DNA from: a bacterium CG_4_9_14_3_um_filter_65_15
GTDB taxonomy: Bacteria > Krumholzibacteriota > Krumholzibacteriia > LZORAL124-64-63
DNA length: 53,367 nt
Assembly: GCA_002790835.1 (NCBI GenBank)
Contig: PFVX01000017.1
Span: 1 to 53,367 of the forward strand
Direction: 5' to 3'
The notes beneath the pieces are model-generated. The model searched no databases, was not told the DNA's origin, and saw only the letters and a program-made list of their open reading frames with translations. Positions 34,147 to 43,797 of the stretch are shown here, in pieces; the stretch's first letter is position 1, and every line of letters starts with the position of its first letter. Both the position numbers and the translations under genes were made by a program.

Positions 34147-34743
34147 ATGGTGATGGACCAGACCGAACTTCTGAACCGTTGCCGCAAAGGTGACGAGCTA
34201 GCCTGGGAGATGCTGGTGAGACGGCAACAGGGACGAGTCTGCGCAATGGTCTTCGGATACCTCGGTGACCGCGAGGAGACCCTCGATGTCGCCCAGGACA
34301 TATTCGTCCGGTTGTATCGCAAGCTGGACCAGTGCACCGACGCCGACAAATTCCCCTCCTGGTTGATCAGCATCGTGCGCAACGCCTGTCTGGATCACCT
34401 GCGTCGGCGCAAGGCGCGCCCCCCCCGTCAGGACATACCCGCCGCGGAAATGACCTCCCTGGCTTCCTCCAGCCCCAACCCTGAGGAGCAATGGTATCGC
34501 ACCGCTCGGCGGCGCCTGGTGCACCGTGCCCTGCAGGATCTGAGCGAGATCAACAGGGAGGTCATCCTGCTCAAGGATATCCAGGGTTTGTCCCTGGAGC
34601 AGGTATCCGACGTTTTGCAGGTTCCCCTGGGCACCGTGAAGTCTCGGGCTTCGCGGGCCCGCCTGGAACTGGCGCAGGCCATCACGGCGCTGGAGAAGGG
34701 GCCCGACGGGGGCTTCCCCTCCGCCACGGAGGCGGTCTCATGA
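34147..34743 (+). CDS. ECF RNA polymerase sigma factor
   Basis: A 198-residue sigma-70 family ECF factor. Region 2 (about 10-80) includes YLGDREETLDVAQDIFVRLY and FPSWLISIVRNACLDHLRRR. Region 4 (about 125-180) includes LSEINREVILLKDIQGLSLEQ and the HTH VSDVLQVPLGTVKSRASRAR. Regions 1 and 3 are absent, as in ECF factors. The start is ATG 34147 with ATG 34153 as an alternative. The stop overlaps the next ATG in ATGA, so it is coupled to the putative anti-sigma. It is probably held inactive by that membrane protein until an envelope signal arrives. Confidence 0.93.
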   Translation: MVMDQTELLNRCRKGDELAWEMLVRRQQGRVCAMVFGYLGDREETLDVAQDIFVRLYRKLDQCTDADKFPSWLISIVRNACLDHLRRRKARPPRQDIPAAEMTSLASSSPNPEEQWYRTARRRLVHRALQDLSEINREVILLKDIQGLSLEQVSDVLQVPLGTVKSRASRARLELAQAITALEKGPDGGFPSATEAVS

Positions 34744-35558
34744 GACGCTTCGACGACAAGGACGACCGTAACGAGGATCTGGTGCGCAGCATCCTGGACC
34801 GCACCAGCGGACCGGCCTGCAGCAGGGCCCTGGAGCACCTGCCCGGCCTGGTGGACAACAATCTGGATTCCGGAGACCGCGTCCTGGTCCAGGCCCATCT
34901 GGAGAACTGCCCCGGGTGCCGGTCCGTGGCCGTGGTGCTCGGCTGGATGGGTACGGAGCTGCCCGCCATGGCGGAAATCGATCCGGGAGAGGAATTCACC
35001 GCCGCGGTCCTGGCCCGCACCGCCCGCCTGCCGTCACGCGCTGCTGCGGCCGGCCATTTGACCGGCGCGGCCGGGCTTGTGGACCGGCTGGGCAACTGGT
35101 GGGAAGAGCGGATTCAGCGGCCGCTGTTCGCCTGGCAAGTCGCCTACGCCCTGACCGTGCTTTTGACGGTGCTGACGATCGCGCCCGGCGCGCCCCTGCA
35201 CGGGGTGCCCCGCCAAATCCTGGCCGGCGTCGAGGCCGGTCCGGCCCGACTTTCGGTGCTGGGGGGGGCTTTCACGACCGTGGACCAGGGCGTGGCACAG
35301 GGCGCGGGGTTCTTGAAGGATTCCGTGTGGGGCGGGATCCGCTCCGATGTGGGGCGTCGGGTCCAAAGCACCGAGCTGGCCCGCGACCATCTGGGCCGGG
35401 ATGTCCAGGGCGCCTGGCGTGAAATTCGACACAAGCGAACCGGACCCGCCCTGATGCGTCTATCCGCGGCCGGTTCGGATTTTCAGGAGATCTGGCGCCT
35501 CTGGTGGCGCAGCAATTCGATCAATCAATCGTCAACCGCCGAAAGGAGTTCGTCATGA
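34740..35558 (+). CDS. Putative zinc-finger anti-sigma factor with one membrane segment
   Basis: A 272-residue protein. Near the N-terminus is a zf-HC2-like anti-sigma motif: Cys 27 in ACSRALEHLPGLVD, then VQAHLENCPGCRS with His and the CxxC pair (about 53-60). A membrane helix lies at about 137-157 (VAYALTVLLTVLTIAPGAPL). The outside portion (about 160-272) is of unknown family. Translational coupling to the ECF gene supports the assignment. The stop overlaps the following ATG in ATGA. The protein would bind the sigma factor inside the cell and sense through the outer part. Confidence 0.85.
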   Translation: MRRFDDKDDRNEDLVRSILDRTSGPACSRALEHLPGLVDNNLDSGDRVLVQAHLENCPGCRSVAVVLGWMGTELPAMAEIDPGEEFTAAVLARTARLPSRAAAAGHLTGAAGLVDRLGNWWEERIQRPLFAWQVAYALTVLLTVLTIAPGAPLHGVPRQILAGVEAGPARLSVLGGAFTTVDQGVAQGAGFLKDSVWGGIRSDVGRRVQSTELARDHLGRDVQGAWREIRHKRTGPALMRLSAAGSDFQEIWRLWWRSNSINQSSTAERSSS

Positions 35559-36109
35559 ACGACGTCAATCAGGAATATCCGTCCTATCCCAACAACCCCC
35601 ACCCCCAGGTCGGTCCGGCACCGCCGCAGCCGGCAATGGCCCCCTTGAGCGTCAATCGCAAGTCCCCGGCTTTGGCCACGGTGCTCTCGAGTCTGCCCGG
35701 GCTGGGCCAGATCTACGTGGGCTACTACCAGCAGGGGTTCATCAATATCATGATCGCCGCCTCGATCATTGCGATCCTCAGTTCGAGCGCCGGCAATGGT
35801 CTCGAGGCCTTTTTCGGGGTTTTCCTGGCCTTTTTCTGGTTGTTCAACATGATCGACGCCAACCGGCGCGCCATGCATTTCAACCGGGTGGCCGCGGGGC
35901 TCGGCGGCGAGGAAATCCCGGACGGATTTGCCATTCCCGGCACCGGCGGTTCCCTCGCCGGCGGCGCCCTACTCGTCGTGGTGGGCCTCTTGCTGTTCCT
36001 GAATTCCAAGTTCGACATGTCTTTGGCATGGCTCGAGGATTGGTGGCCCCTGGCGCTGGTGGCCGGAGGGGTCTGGCTCATGGCCAAAGCGCGGCAACAG
36101 CGCGATTAG
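35555..36109 (+). CDS. TM2 / LiaF-TM-like small membrane protein
   Basis: A 184-residue membrane protein with a Pro-rich cytoplasmic N-terminus (about 1-35). A TM2-type hairpin (LSSLPGLGQIYVGYYQQGFIN) follows, with about four helices in all, and a C-terminal segment resembling LiaF-TM/DUF5668 (ALLVVVGLLLFLNSKF, WWPLALVAGGVWLM). It is the third gene of the ECF operon, with a good AAGGAG site and an ATGA overlap. In other systems such proteins take part in envelope stress responses; here that is inferred. Its stop overlaps the stop of the convergent GT4 gene. Confidence 0.85.
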   Translation: MNDVNQEYPSYPNNPHPQVGPAPPQPAMAPLSVNRKSPALATVLSSLPGLGQIYVGYYQQGFINIMIAASIIAILSSSAGNGLEAFFGVFLAFFWLFNMIDANRRAMHFNRVAAGLGGEEIPDGFAIPGTGGSLAGGALLVVVGLLLFLNSKFDMSLAWLEDWWPLALVAGGVWLMAKARQQRD

Positions 36110-37332
36110 GGGTTCAACAACCGGCTCCAGATGTCCTGGATCCGGCCCGCGACACCGGACCAGGTGAAACGGGAAAGATCGGGCGCGCCGGCGGGATTTC
36201 CATCCAGGCTCCGGGCCAGGGCGGCGCGCAGATCAGAGACGAAACGGGGCAGGTCGGCGAGAGCCGGCCTGTCCACGTTTTCCAGGCGTGGCAGGGGAAC
36301 CGATTCGAGGATGGGCCCGAGCACGGGAGCCAGCTGCTGCCGCACGCCGGGCAGGTCGGTGGCCACGATGCGACAGCCGCACGCCGCGGCTTCGGCCAGC
36401 ACCAGCGGCACACCCTCGTAAAAAGACGGCAACACGCACACGGCGCAGCGGCGCAAAAGGTCGGCGAGTTCCGGCTGGGACAGTTGCCCGTGCCGCACGA
36501 CCAGTGGGCCCAGGTCGTCCATCCGTTTGGCCAGGGCTTCGGCCTCGGGCCCGGCGCCGCTTCCGGCGACGTGCAATCGCAACCCCGGTCGCAAACGGGC
36601 CAGCTCCTGCACCGCATCCAGCAACCAGGGAACGCCCTTGGCGGCGCTGTATTTTCCCACGTACACGACGCTATGGGGATTCCGCTGGGAGGACGGGCCC
36701 GGCCGGAAGACATCGTCCCGGAATCCGGCTCCGGTCACCGTGATCCGATCCGGCGAGATGCCCAGGGTAGCGGCCAGCCGCTCCCGATGTTCCCCGTACA
36801 ACACGCAGAAGTGGTCGATGCCGCGGCACCCGTCGATCACTTCCTCGGCGAGGTGGGGGCAGAGTTCGAGTTGTCGCAGGCCGGTGGCGTGGCAGGTCAT
36901 CACGACCGGAATGTCGGGAAAGACCCGTCGCGCCAGGGTGCTGACCAACCACAGATGATTGGTGTGCACCAGGTCCGGCCGGAAAGTCCGCGCCAGGACC
37001 TCGAGCCCGGCGGTCCAGACCCGGCGGTAATCAGCCAGCTGCCGCGGAGTCAAGCTTGCCCACACGGAACTGGAATAGGGCATGACATCGCTCATGCCCG
37101 GTACGGGGAAGTCGAGGTCAGGGATCGAGCCGGTCTCGACCGAAGCGAAGCGGATCGCGTGGATCTTATCCGCGTCCAGTCCTCCGACCTGTGGGTCGGT
37201 GCCGGCGGGCACCCCCACCAGGGCGGCCTGATCCCAACCTGCGCCATGGGATTCCCGCACCAGGGCGTCCAGGGAGACGCCGCTGCCGGTCAGCATGGGG
37301 CGCTGGGACAGGACATGGAGAATGCGAGCCAA
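36106..37332 (-). CDS. Family 4 (GT1-type) glycosyltransferase
   Basis: A 408-residue GT-B enzyme. TTG 37332 is chosen because GGAGG lies 6 bases upstream and the N-terminal strand ARILHVLSQRP then starts the fold. The donor half contains VYVGKYSAAKGVPWLLDAV, the Gly-rich LHVAGSGAGPEAE and the E-x7-E motif in FYEGVPLVLAEAAACG that binds the nucleotide sugar. Retaining chemistry with UDP- or GDP-sugar is expected. It would build surface glycan or glycolipid; the product cannot be named. An upstream open frame exists but lacks a ribosome site. It is divergent from the M14 peptidase. Confidence 0.9.
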   Translation of the reverse strand: MARILHVLSQRPMLTGSGVSLDALVRESHGAGWDQAALVGVPAGTDPQVGGLDADKIHAIRFASVETGSIPDLDFPVPGMSDVMPYSSSVWASLTPRQLADYRRVWTAGLEVLARTFRPDLVHTNHLWLVSTLARRVFPDIPVVMTCHATGLRQLELCPHLAEEVIDGCRGIDHFCVLYGEHRERLAATLGISPDRITVTGAGFRDDVFRPGPSSQRNPHSVVYVGKYSAAKGVPWLLDAVQELARLRPGLRLHVAGSGAGPEAEALAKRMDDLGPLVVRHGQLSQPELADLLRRCAVCVLPSFYEGVPLVLAEAAACGCRIVATDLPGVRQQLAPVLGPILESVPLPRLENVDRPALADLPRFVSDLRAALARSLDGNPAGAPDLSRFTWSGVAGRIQDIWSRLLNP

Positions 37333-37459
37333 GGTGGCCTCCGGGATTCGAGGAGACGAGCTTCCGAAGACAATATAACGGGCAACGCTGGCCTCAGGGG
37401 ATGGGAATTGGTAATCTGATTTCTTCCCGCGAGCACTATTCGACTGAAAGGACCGGGCC

Positions 37460-39253
37460 ATGCCTGCTTCCCGTATCATCCTGCTGGCCACCCTGACCAC
37501 GGTGTTGACCACCTCCCTGCCGTCGTCCGCCGTCACCACCCCCTTCGAGGACGGCCAGGGTCGGGTCACGCCGACCTACGACGAGACCGTGGCCTGGTGC
37601 CGCGACCTGGCGGCGACCTCGCCCATCCTGGAATACGGGACCTTCGGGACCAGCCCACAGGGCCGGGACCTGCCGCTGGTGGCGGCCTCGACCCGGGGCG
37701 CCTTCACGCCCGAGACCGCCCATGGCGCGGGTCCGGTGCTGCTGGTCCAGGCCTGCATCCACGCCGGCGAATCCTGTGGCAAGGACGCGGGGATGCTCCT
37801 GTTGCGGGACCTGGCCGAAGACCCCGATCTTGCCGCTCGCCTGCTCGGCCGGGTGACCCTGCTGTTCATTCCCATCTTCAACGTGGATGGTCACGAACGG
37901 TTCGGGCCCAACAACCGCATCAACCAGAACGGCCCCGAAAACATGGGATGGCGGGCCACGGCGCAGAACCTGAACCTCAATCGGGACTACCTCAAGGCGG
38001 ACACCCCCGAGATGCGGGCCTGGTTGCGGCTTTGGAATGCCTGGTCCCCGGACTTCTTCATCGACATCCATTCCACCGACGGCGCGGACTACCAGTATGC
38101 CGTGACCTACAGCCTGGAGACGGGTGGCAATCTCGACGCCGGACTGACCGACCTGGTGCGGGAGTACGAAAAGGACATGAACGACCGGATGGTGGCGGCC
38201 GGGGAACCCATGATCCGTTACGTGGCCTTTCGCGAGTGGCATGACCCCCGCAGCGGGCTGGTGGCCTGGGCTGCGGTGCCCCGTTTCAGCCAGGGCTATG
38301 CGGCGGTGCGCAACCGCCCGGGGCTGCTCATCGAAACCCACATGCTCAAGGACTATGCCACCAGGGTAAACGGCGCGGGGCAGCTCTGGCGCCTCACGCT
38401 GGGCTGGTTGGGTGATCACGCCGACGAACTGCTGGCCGAGAACGCGGCCGCAGATTCACGCACGGCAGCACCCGCCTTTCGCGATCTACCCCTGGCCCTG
38501 TCCTTCAAGGTGAACGATCGGCACCATCCGGTGGATTTCGCGGGCATCGCCTACACCACCGAAAAGAGCGCGGTGACCGGTGGCGGCTGGAGCCGCTTCA
38601 CCGGGGAGCCGCAGACCATGCAGGTCGAGTACTACGACACGCTGGTTCCCGATCAGTTGGTCGAGCTGCCGGCCGCGTACATCGTCCCGCCCCAGTGGCA
38701 GGAGGTCATCGCCCTGCTGAAGCGCCACGGCACCGCGCTTTCGCGGCTCGACGCGGCGGCGACCCTGCCGGTCCGCACCTATCGCTTCGCCGATGCGAAG
38801 TGGCAACAGCAGCCTTACGAGGGGCATCACCCGGTGGAGTTCCAGCTGCGGACGGACGTGGAGGAGCGCACCTTTCCCGCCGGTTCGGTCGTGGTTGCCG
38901 TGGACCAACCGGCTGCGCGGGCCATCGCCCACCTGCTGGAGCCCCTGGGGCCGGACAGCCTGGTGCGGTGGGGGTTCTTCGACGCCGTCTTCGCGCGTGT
39001 GGAGTACGCGGAGTCCTACGTCATCGAGCAGATGATTCCGGACTTGCTGGCCGCCGACCCGGCGCTGGCCGATTCCCTGGCCGCGGCCAAGGCGGCTGAC
39101 CCGCAATTCGCCGCCAACCCGGGCGCCATCCGCGACTGGTTCTACCGCCGCACGCCCTACTTCGACAGCCGGTATCTGGTTTATCCGGTGGGTCTGGTGG
39201 ATGAATCGGCAGCCAGGGAAAGGCTGCCGATGGTTTCGGATTCACCGGGCTAA
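37460..39253 (+). CDS. Exported M14 zinc carboxypeptidase
   Basis: A 597-residue protein with a signal peptide (residues 1-24). The M14 domain is at about 40-340. Zinc ligands are H101 and E104 (IHAGES) and H204 (IDIHSTD). R175 (LNLNRDY) fits the substrate carboxylate region, and E292 (LLIETHML) is the general base. The remaining 250 residues, including VNDRHHPVDFAGI and a Pro/Ala-rich part, form a C-terminal extension of the kind seen in large M14 enzymes of this group. It is longer than pancreatic-type enzymes. AAAGGA lies 8 bases before ATG 37460. It ends 4 bases before the stop of ettA. Confidence 0.93.
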   Translation: MPASRIILLATLTTVLTTSLPSSAVTTPFEDGQGRVTPTYDETVAWCRDLAATSPILEYGTFGTSPQGRDLPLVAASTRGAFTPETAHGAGPVLLVQACIHAGESCGKDAGMLLLRDLAEDPDLAARLLGRVTLLFIPIFNVDGHERFGPNNRINQNGPENMGWRATAQNLNLNRDYLKADTPEMRAWLRLWNAWSPDFFIDIHSTDGADYQYAVTYSLETGGNLDAGLTDLVREYEKDMNDRMVAAGEPMIRYVAFREWHDPRSGLVAWAAVPRFSQGYAAVRNRPGLLIETHMLKDYATRVNGAGQLWRLTLGWLGDHADELLAENAAADSRTAAPAFRDLPLALSFKVNDRHHPVDFAGIAYTTEKSAVTGGGWSRFTGEPQTMQVEYYDTLVPDQLVELPAAYIVPPQWQEVIALLKRHGTALSRLDAAATLPVRTYRFADAKWQQQPYEGHHPVEFQLRTDVEERTFPAGSVVVAVDQPAARAIAHLLEPLGPDSLVRWGFFDAVFARVEYAESYVIEQMIPDLLAADPALADSLAAAKAADPQFAANPGAIRDWFYRRTPYFDSRYLVYPVGLVDESAARERLPMVSDSPG

Positions 39254-39257
39254 ATCC

Positions 39258-40934
<1,677 letters not shown>

Positions 40935-41128
40935 GGAGTTACCTGGAGCCTTTCGCCGGCGCGGAGAGGTCGTTCGGTGGCTGGATTGGGGGTTACCGTC
41001 CCCTTTGATACCGGATATAGTCATGCGATGGGAATGATTCGGCAACCGGAATCGTCGGGAATAAGGACGTCGCCGACCGTGTACTGACGGCATTCGCGGC
41101 TTGTAATCCCCAGCAGAGGAGTCATGTC

Positions 41129-41995
41129 ATGTCGGGAGCGGGCAGGAAATGGGCGATGGGTTGCGGCATCGGTTGCGGCTTGATCCTGATCATCCTCGGT
41201 GGTCTCGGAACGTGTTCCTACTTCACCGTTAAGAAGTTCAAGACCCAGGCGGACGATCTGGAAGTCGTTCAGGCCAACCTCCAGGATCAGTTCGGAGAGG
41301 CCACTGAATTCGTTCCCGATCCCGACGGGGCCATCGACCCCGGGCGCATGGAGGTCTTCCTGGCCGTGCGCGACAGCTTGGCCTTGCCGCGCCGCGAGCT
41401 CGGCGAGCTCCTGACCACCCTGGATGGGGATGCCGGCTTCATCGACAAGGCCAAGGCCGGCCTCAATCTGGTGCCGTCGGTGCTGGGATTCGCCGGGCAG
41501 CGCAACCGGGTGCTGCTCAACCTCGGCATGGGTGTCGGCGAGTATCAGTACATCTACACCCTCTCCTATTATGTGTTTCTGGCCAAGGATCCTGGCGACG
41601 GGCCGGGCTTCGTCCTGGCCGGCGATGACCACGACGACGATGGGGGGGCGGTCCACATGAACTGGGGCGGCCATGGCGACACCAAGGATGTGCGCCGTGG
41701 ACGCTCCCGGCGGGTGCGCAGTTTCGTCAACCAGATGCAGACACCGATCCTGGCCAACCAGTGGCAGGCCTTCACGGCGACCCTACCCGGCGATTCGGAT
41801 CCCGAAGCCGATCCCTGGGGCGTGCAGCTCGCCGCCGAACTCGCCGCCATGCGGACTGACCCGCGCCGCATTCCCTGGCCGGACGAGTTGCCGGACCCGA
41901 TACGGGCTTCTCTGGAACCGTACCGGGATCGCCTGGACGCGAGTTACGATCCGGAAACGAGCATCGTGGAGATGGGTCTGGCGGAAGAGGATTAG
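41129..41995 (+). CDS. Hypothetical single-span membrane protein
   Basis: A 288-residue protein with one N-terminal membrane helix at about 10-33 (GCGIGCGLILIILGGLG) and a large soluble domain outside, rich in acidic residues and containing a His/Asp/Gly cluster (GDDHDDDGGAVHMNWGGHG, about 165-185). I do not recognise a family. ATG 41129 follows AGGAG by 8 bases; an ATG at 41124 is in another frame. The acidic cluster might bind metal, but no known motif is complete. It stands alone between the divergent ettA gene and the convergent fusion gene. Confidence 0.7.
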   Translation: MSGAGRKWAMGCGIGCGLILIILGGLGTCSYFTVKKFKTQADDLEVVQANLQDQFGEATEFVPDPDGAIDPGRMEVFLAVRDSLALPRRELGELLTTLDGDAGFIDKAKAGLNLVPSVLGFAGQRNRVLLNLGMGVGEYQYIYTLSYYVFLAKDPGDGPGFVLAGDDHDDDGGAVHMNWGGHGDTKDVRRGRSRRVRSFVNQMQTPILANQWQAFTATLPGDSDPEADPWGVQLAAELAAMRTDPRRIPWPDELPDPIRASLEPYRDRLDASYDPETSIVEMGLAEED

Positions 41996-42012
41996 GCGCG
42001 ACGGGCGCGCCT
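41994..42012. terminator. Short hairpin spanning two convergent stop codons
   Basis: A 7-bp stem (41994-42000 with 42006-42012) with a 5-base loop, between the stop of the membrane protein and the stop of the minus-strand fusion. It is short and without a T-run, so the call is weak. Confidence 0.35.
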
Positions 42013-43589
42013 CAGGTCTTCTCACACCAAAACGTCCTGACGTGAGGAGGACAGCCGGGCAGGACGGGGAAATCCAGGGGGGCCCGCAGATGGGTCACCT
42101 GCGCGAATTCTCCCTCCAGGGCCTTGCGGTAGTCCACATGGTCCCCGGTTCGATGGTTGTTCGCGAACACCGCCACTCCTCCCGGAGCCAACAAGCCGGC
42201 GCAGATTCTGGCCAACGGGCCCCATTCCCGCTCCACGGCAAAACTCCCCCCGTCGCGCGCCGAGGCGAAGACCGGCGGATCGCAGATGATCAGGTCCAGG
42301 CCCTGCCATTCATCGGAATCCCGGTCGCGTTTGCGCACTTGTCTTGCCAGCCACTTGCGAACATCCGATTGGATGAATTTTCCGATCCCGGTTTGGGTGA
42401 GGTGATTGAGTTCGAAGTTCTCCTTGCCGGTGTTCAGGCAGGGGCGGGCGGTATCCACCGAGAAAACCACTTCGGCGCGTTCGGCGGCCGCGGCCACGGA
42501 GAACGAGCACGTGTAGGCGAAGAGATTGGCCATGCGTCGCCCCGCTGCGATCTGGGCGACCCGGCGCCGCACATCCCGCTGGTCGGTGAAGAGTCCGGTA
42601 TGCTGGGTCGTCAGCAGATTGATGCGGTAGCGCAGGTCGTGTTCCTGCACCACGAAGGTGCGCGGGGGGCGCTCTCCGCGCACGATTCGTTCCCCCACCA
42701 GTTGCTGTTCATGAGGGTTGCGCCGGTGGTCGCGCAGCACGCCGCCGCGCAAGCCCCAGGCCTGGCCGGCCGCTTCCAGAACCGGTTCCAGGATGGGCAG
42801 GGCTTCCGGGAGAGGAACATCCTCATCGTACCAGACCAGGTTGAACCAGGGCCCGTAGACGTCCAGGGACGCGGGCAAGCCGTTGATTTCGTCGCGGTGG
42901 ACGGCGCGAAAAGCGTCGCAAACGGCGGCCGGCCAGAGGCCGCGACGGTCCCGGCAGAGGGCGAAACCCGGGTTGGGGTCTCCCGCCGACAGGGCTCCCA
43001 GGGAGGCCGGCAGGGGAGCGGTCACGGGTGTGGGAATCTCCGGCCAGCGCACGCTGTGGCAGTGTAGGCAGAGGCGCCCCCAGAGAGCGCCCCCATACAC
43101 GTCGTCCCCCAGGATGGGCAGGCCGGACAGGGAGGCGTGCCGCCGGATCTGATGGCGCCGCCCATGGGTGATCTCGGCCTGTCCGTGCACCAGCAGGGGC
43201 AGGCCCGGCGCGTCCACGTGCCCCAGGCAGCGGAATTCGGTGTGGGCGGTCTTGCCGTCGATGTCGTCGGTCCTGGTCCAGGTGGCGCCCGGTGCGGGAG
43301 CGTCGCCGCCGCATGTGGCCACGAAGGTGTAGGTCTTCAGGGCTCCGGCGTTTTCATGGATGTCCTGGGCGCGGGCGGAGGCCGCGGGATCCGCAGCCAG
43401 CAGCAGGGCGCCGCTGGTGGCGCGGTCCAGTCGCGAGACCACGTGGGCCTTGATGCCCAGATGAAGATCCAGCCACTCGACGACGCCCAGTTCGCCCGGG
43501 TTGCCGGCGTGAGTGGCCATTCCGGTGGGTTTGTCCACCACCAACCAAGATCGGTCGCGATACAGGATCAGCGACAGGGGCGTACTCAT
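42012..43589 (-). CDS. Fused RluA-type pseudouridine synthase and RlmI-like methyltransferase
   Basis: A 525-residue bifunctional RNA modification enzyme. Residues about 1-225 are an RluA-family synthase; catalytic Asp 55 is in VSRLDRATSGALLL, and RRHQIRRHAS and ILGDDVYGG are conserved. From about 270 to 525 is a class I methyltransferase like RlmI: NLFAYTCSFSVAAA, VDTARPCLNTGKENFELN and ICDPPVFA (motif IV). The usual RlmI N-terminal PUA domain is replaced by the synthase. Both substrates are probably ribosomal RNA. The start overlaps the stop of a 22-codon upstream ORF in ATGA. Similar fusions may exist elsewhere, but I cannot confirm the target positions. Confidence 0.88.
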   Translation of the reverse strand: MSTPLSLILYRDRSWLVVDKPTGMATHAGNPGELGVVEWLDLHLGIKAHVVSRLDRATSGALLLAADPAASARAQDIHENAGALKTYTFVATCGGDAPAPGATWTRTDDIDGKTAHTEFRCLGHVDAPGLPLLVHGQAEITHGRRHQIRRHASLSGLPILGDDVYGGALWGRLCLHCHSVRWPEIPTPVTAPLPASLGALSAGDPNPGFALCRDRRGLWPAAVCDAFRAVHRDEINGLPASLDVYGPWFNLVWYDEDVPLPEALPILEPVLEAAGQAWGLRGGVLRDHRRNPHEQQLVGERIVRGERPPRTFVVQEHDLRYRINLLTTQHTGLFTDQRDVRRRVAQIAAGRRMANLFAYTCSFSVAAAAERAEVVFSVDTARPCLNTGKENFELNHLTQTGIGKFIQSDVRKWLARQVRKRDRDSDEWQGLDLIICDPPVFASARDGGSFAVEREWGPLARICAGLLAPGGVAVFANNHRTGDHVDYRKALEGEFAQVTHLRAPLDFPVLPGCPPHVRTFWCEKT

Positions 43590-43654
43590 GGGTGCGCGGT
43601 GCGGAACAAGGTGATCAGTTCCGTACGGGCTCGATTCACCAGATCGTCGTTCAT
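43586..43654 (-). CDS. 22-residue leader ORF coupled to the RNA-modification fusion
   Basis: A small ORF (begins MNDDLVNRARTELI, ends FRTAHP) starts with ATG at 43652-43654 behind AAGGAGG at ideal spacing. Its TGA overlaps the ATG of the pseudouridine synthase-methyltransferase gene. The latter has no good ribosome site of its own, so the small ORF is likely translated to couple the large one. It may also be the remnant of a shortened gene. The peptide shows no attenuation-type amino acid run. Confidence 0.5.
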   Translation of the reverse strand: MNDDLVNRARTELITLFRTAHP

Positions 43655-43797
43655 GGTGGCCTCCTTGTTGCCGGGCTGCAGTATGGTCGATGGCCTGCCG
43701 CGGCTCAACCCCGAGGTTGCCGTGGCTCGCCGGGCTCCTTAGAATCAAGCCTGAAGGCTCACCCCAGCCGGGATCCGCCCGCGTGCCGAAAGGTCTC

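Noticed and set aside
37333-37569. N-terminal extension of the GT4 gene to ATG 37569
   Set aside because: It would overlap the start of the M14 gene and adds residues unlike GT-B enzymes; TTG 37332 has GGAGG at proper spacing.
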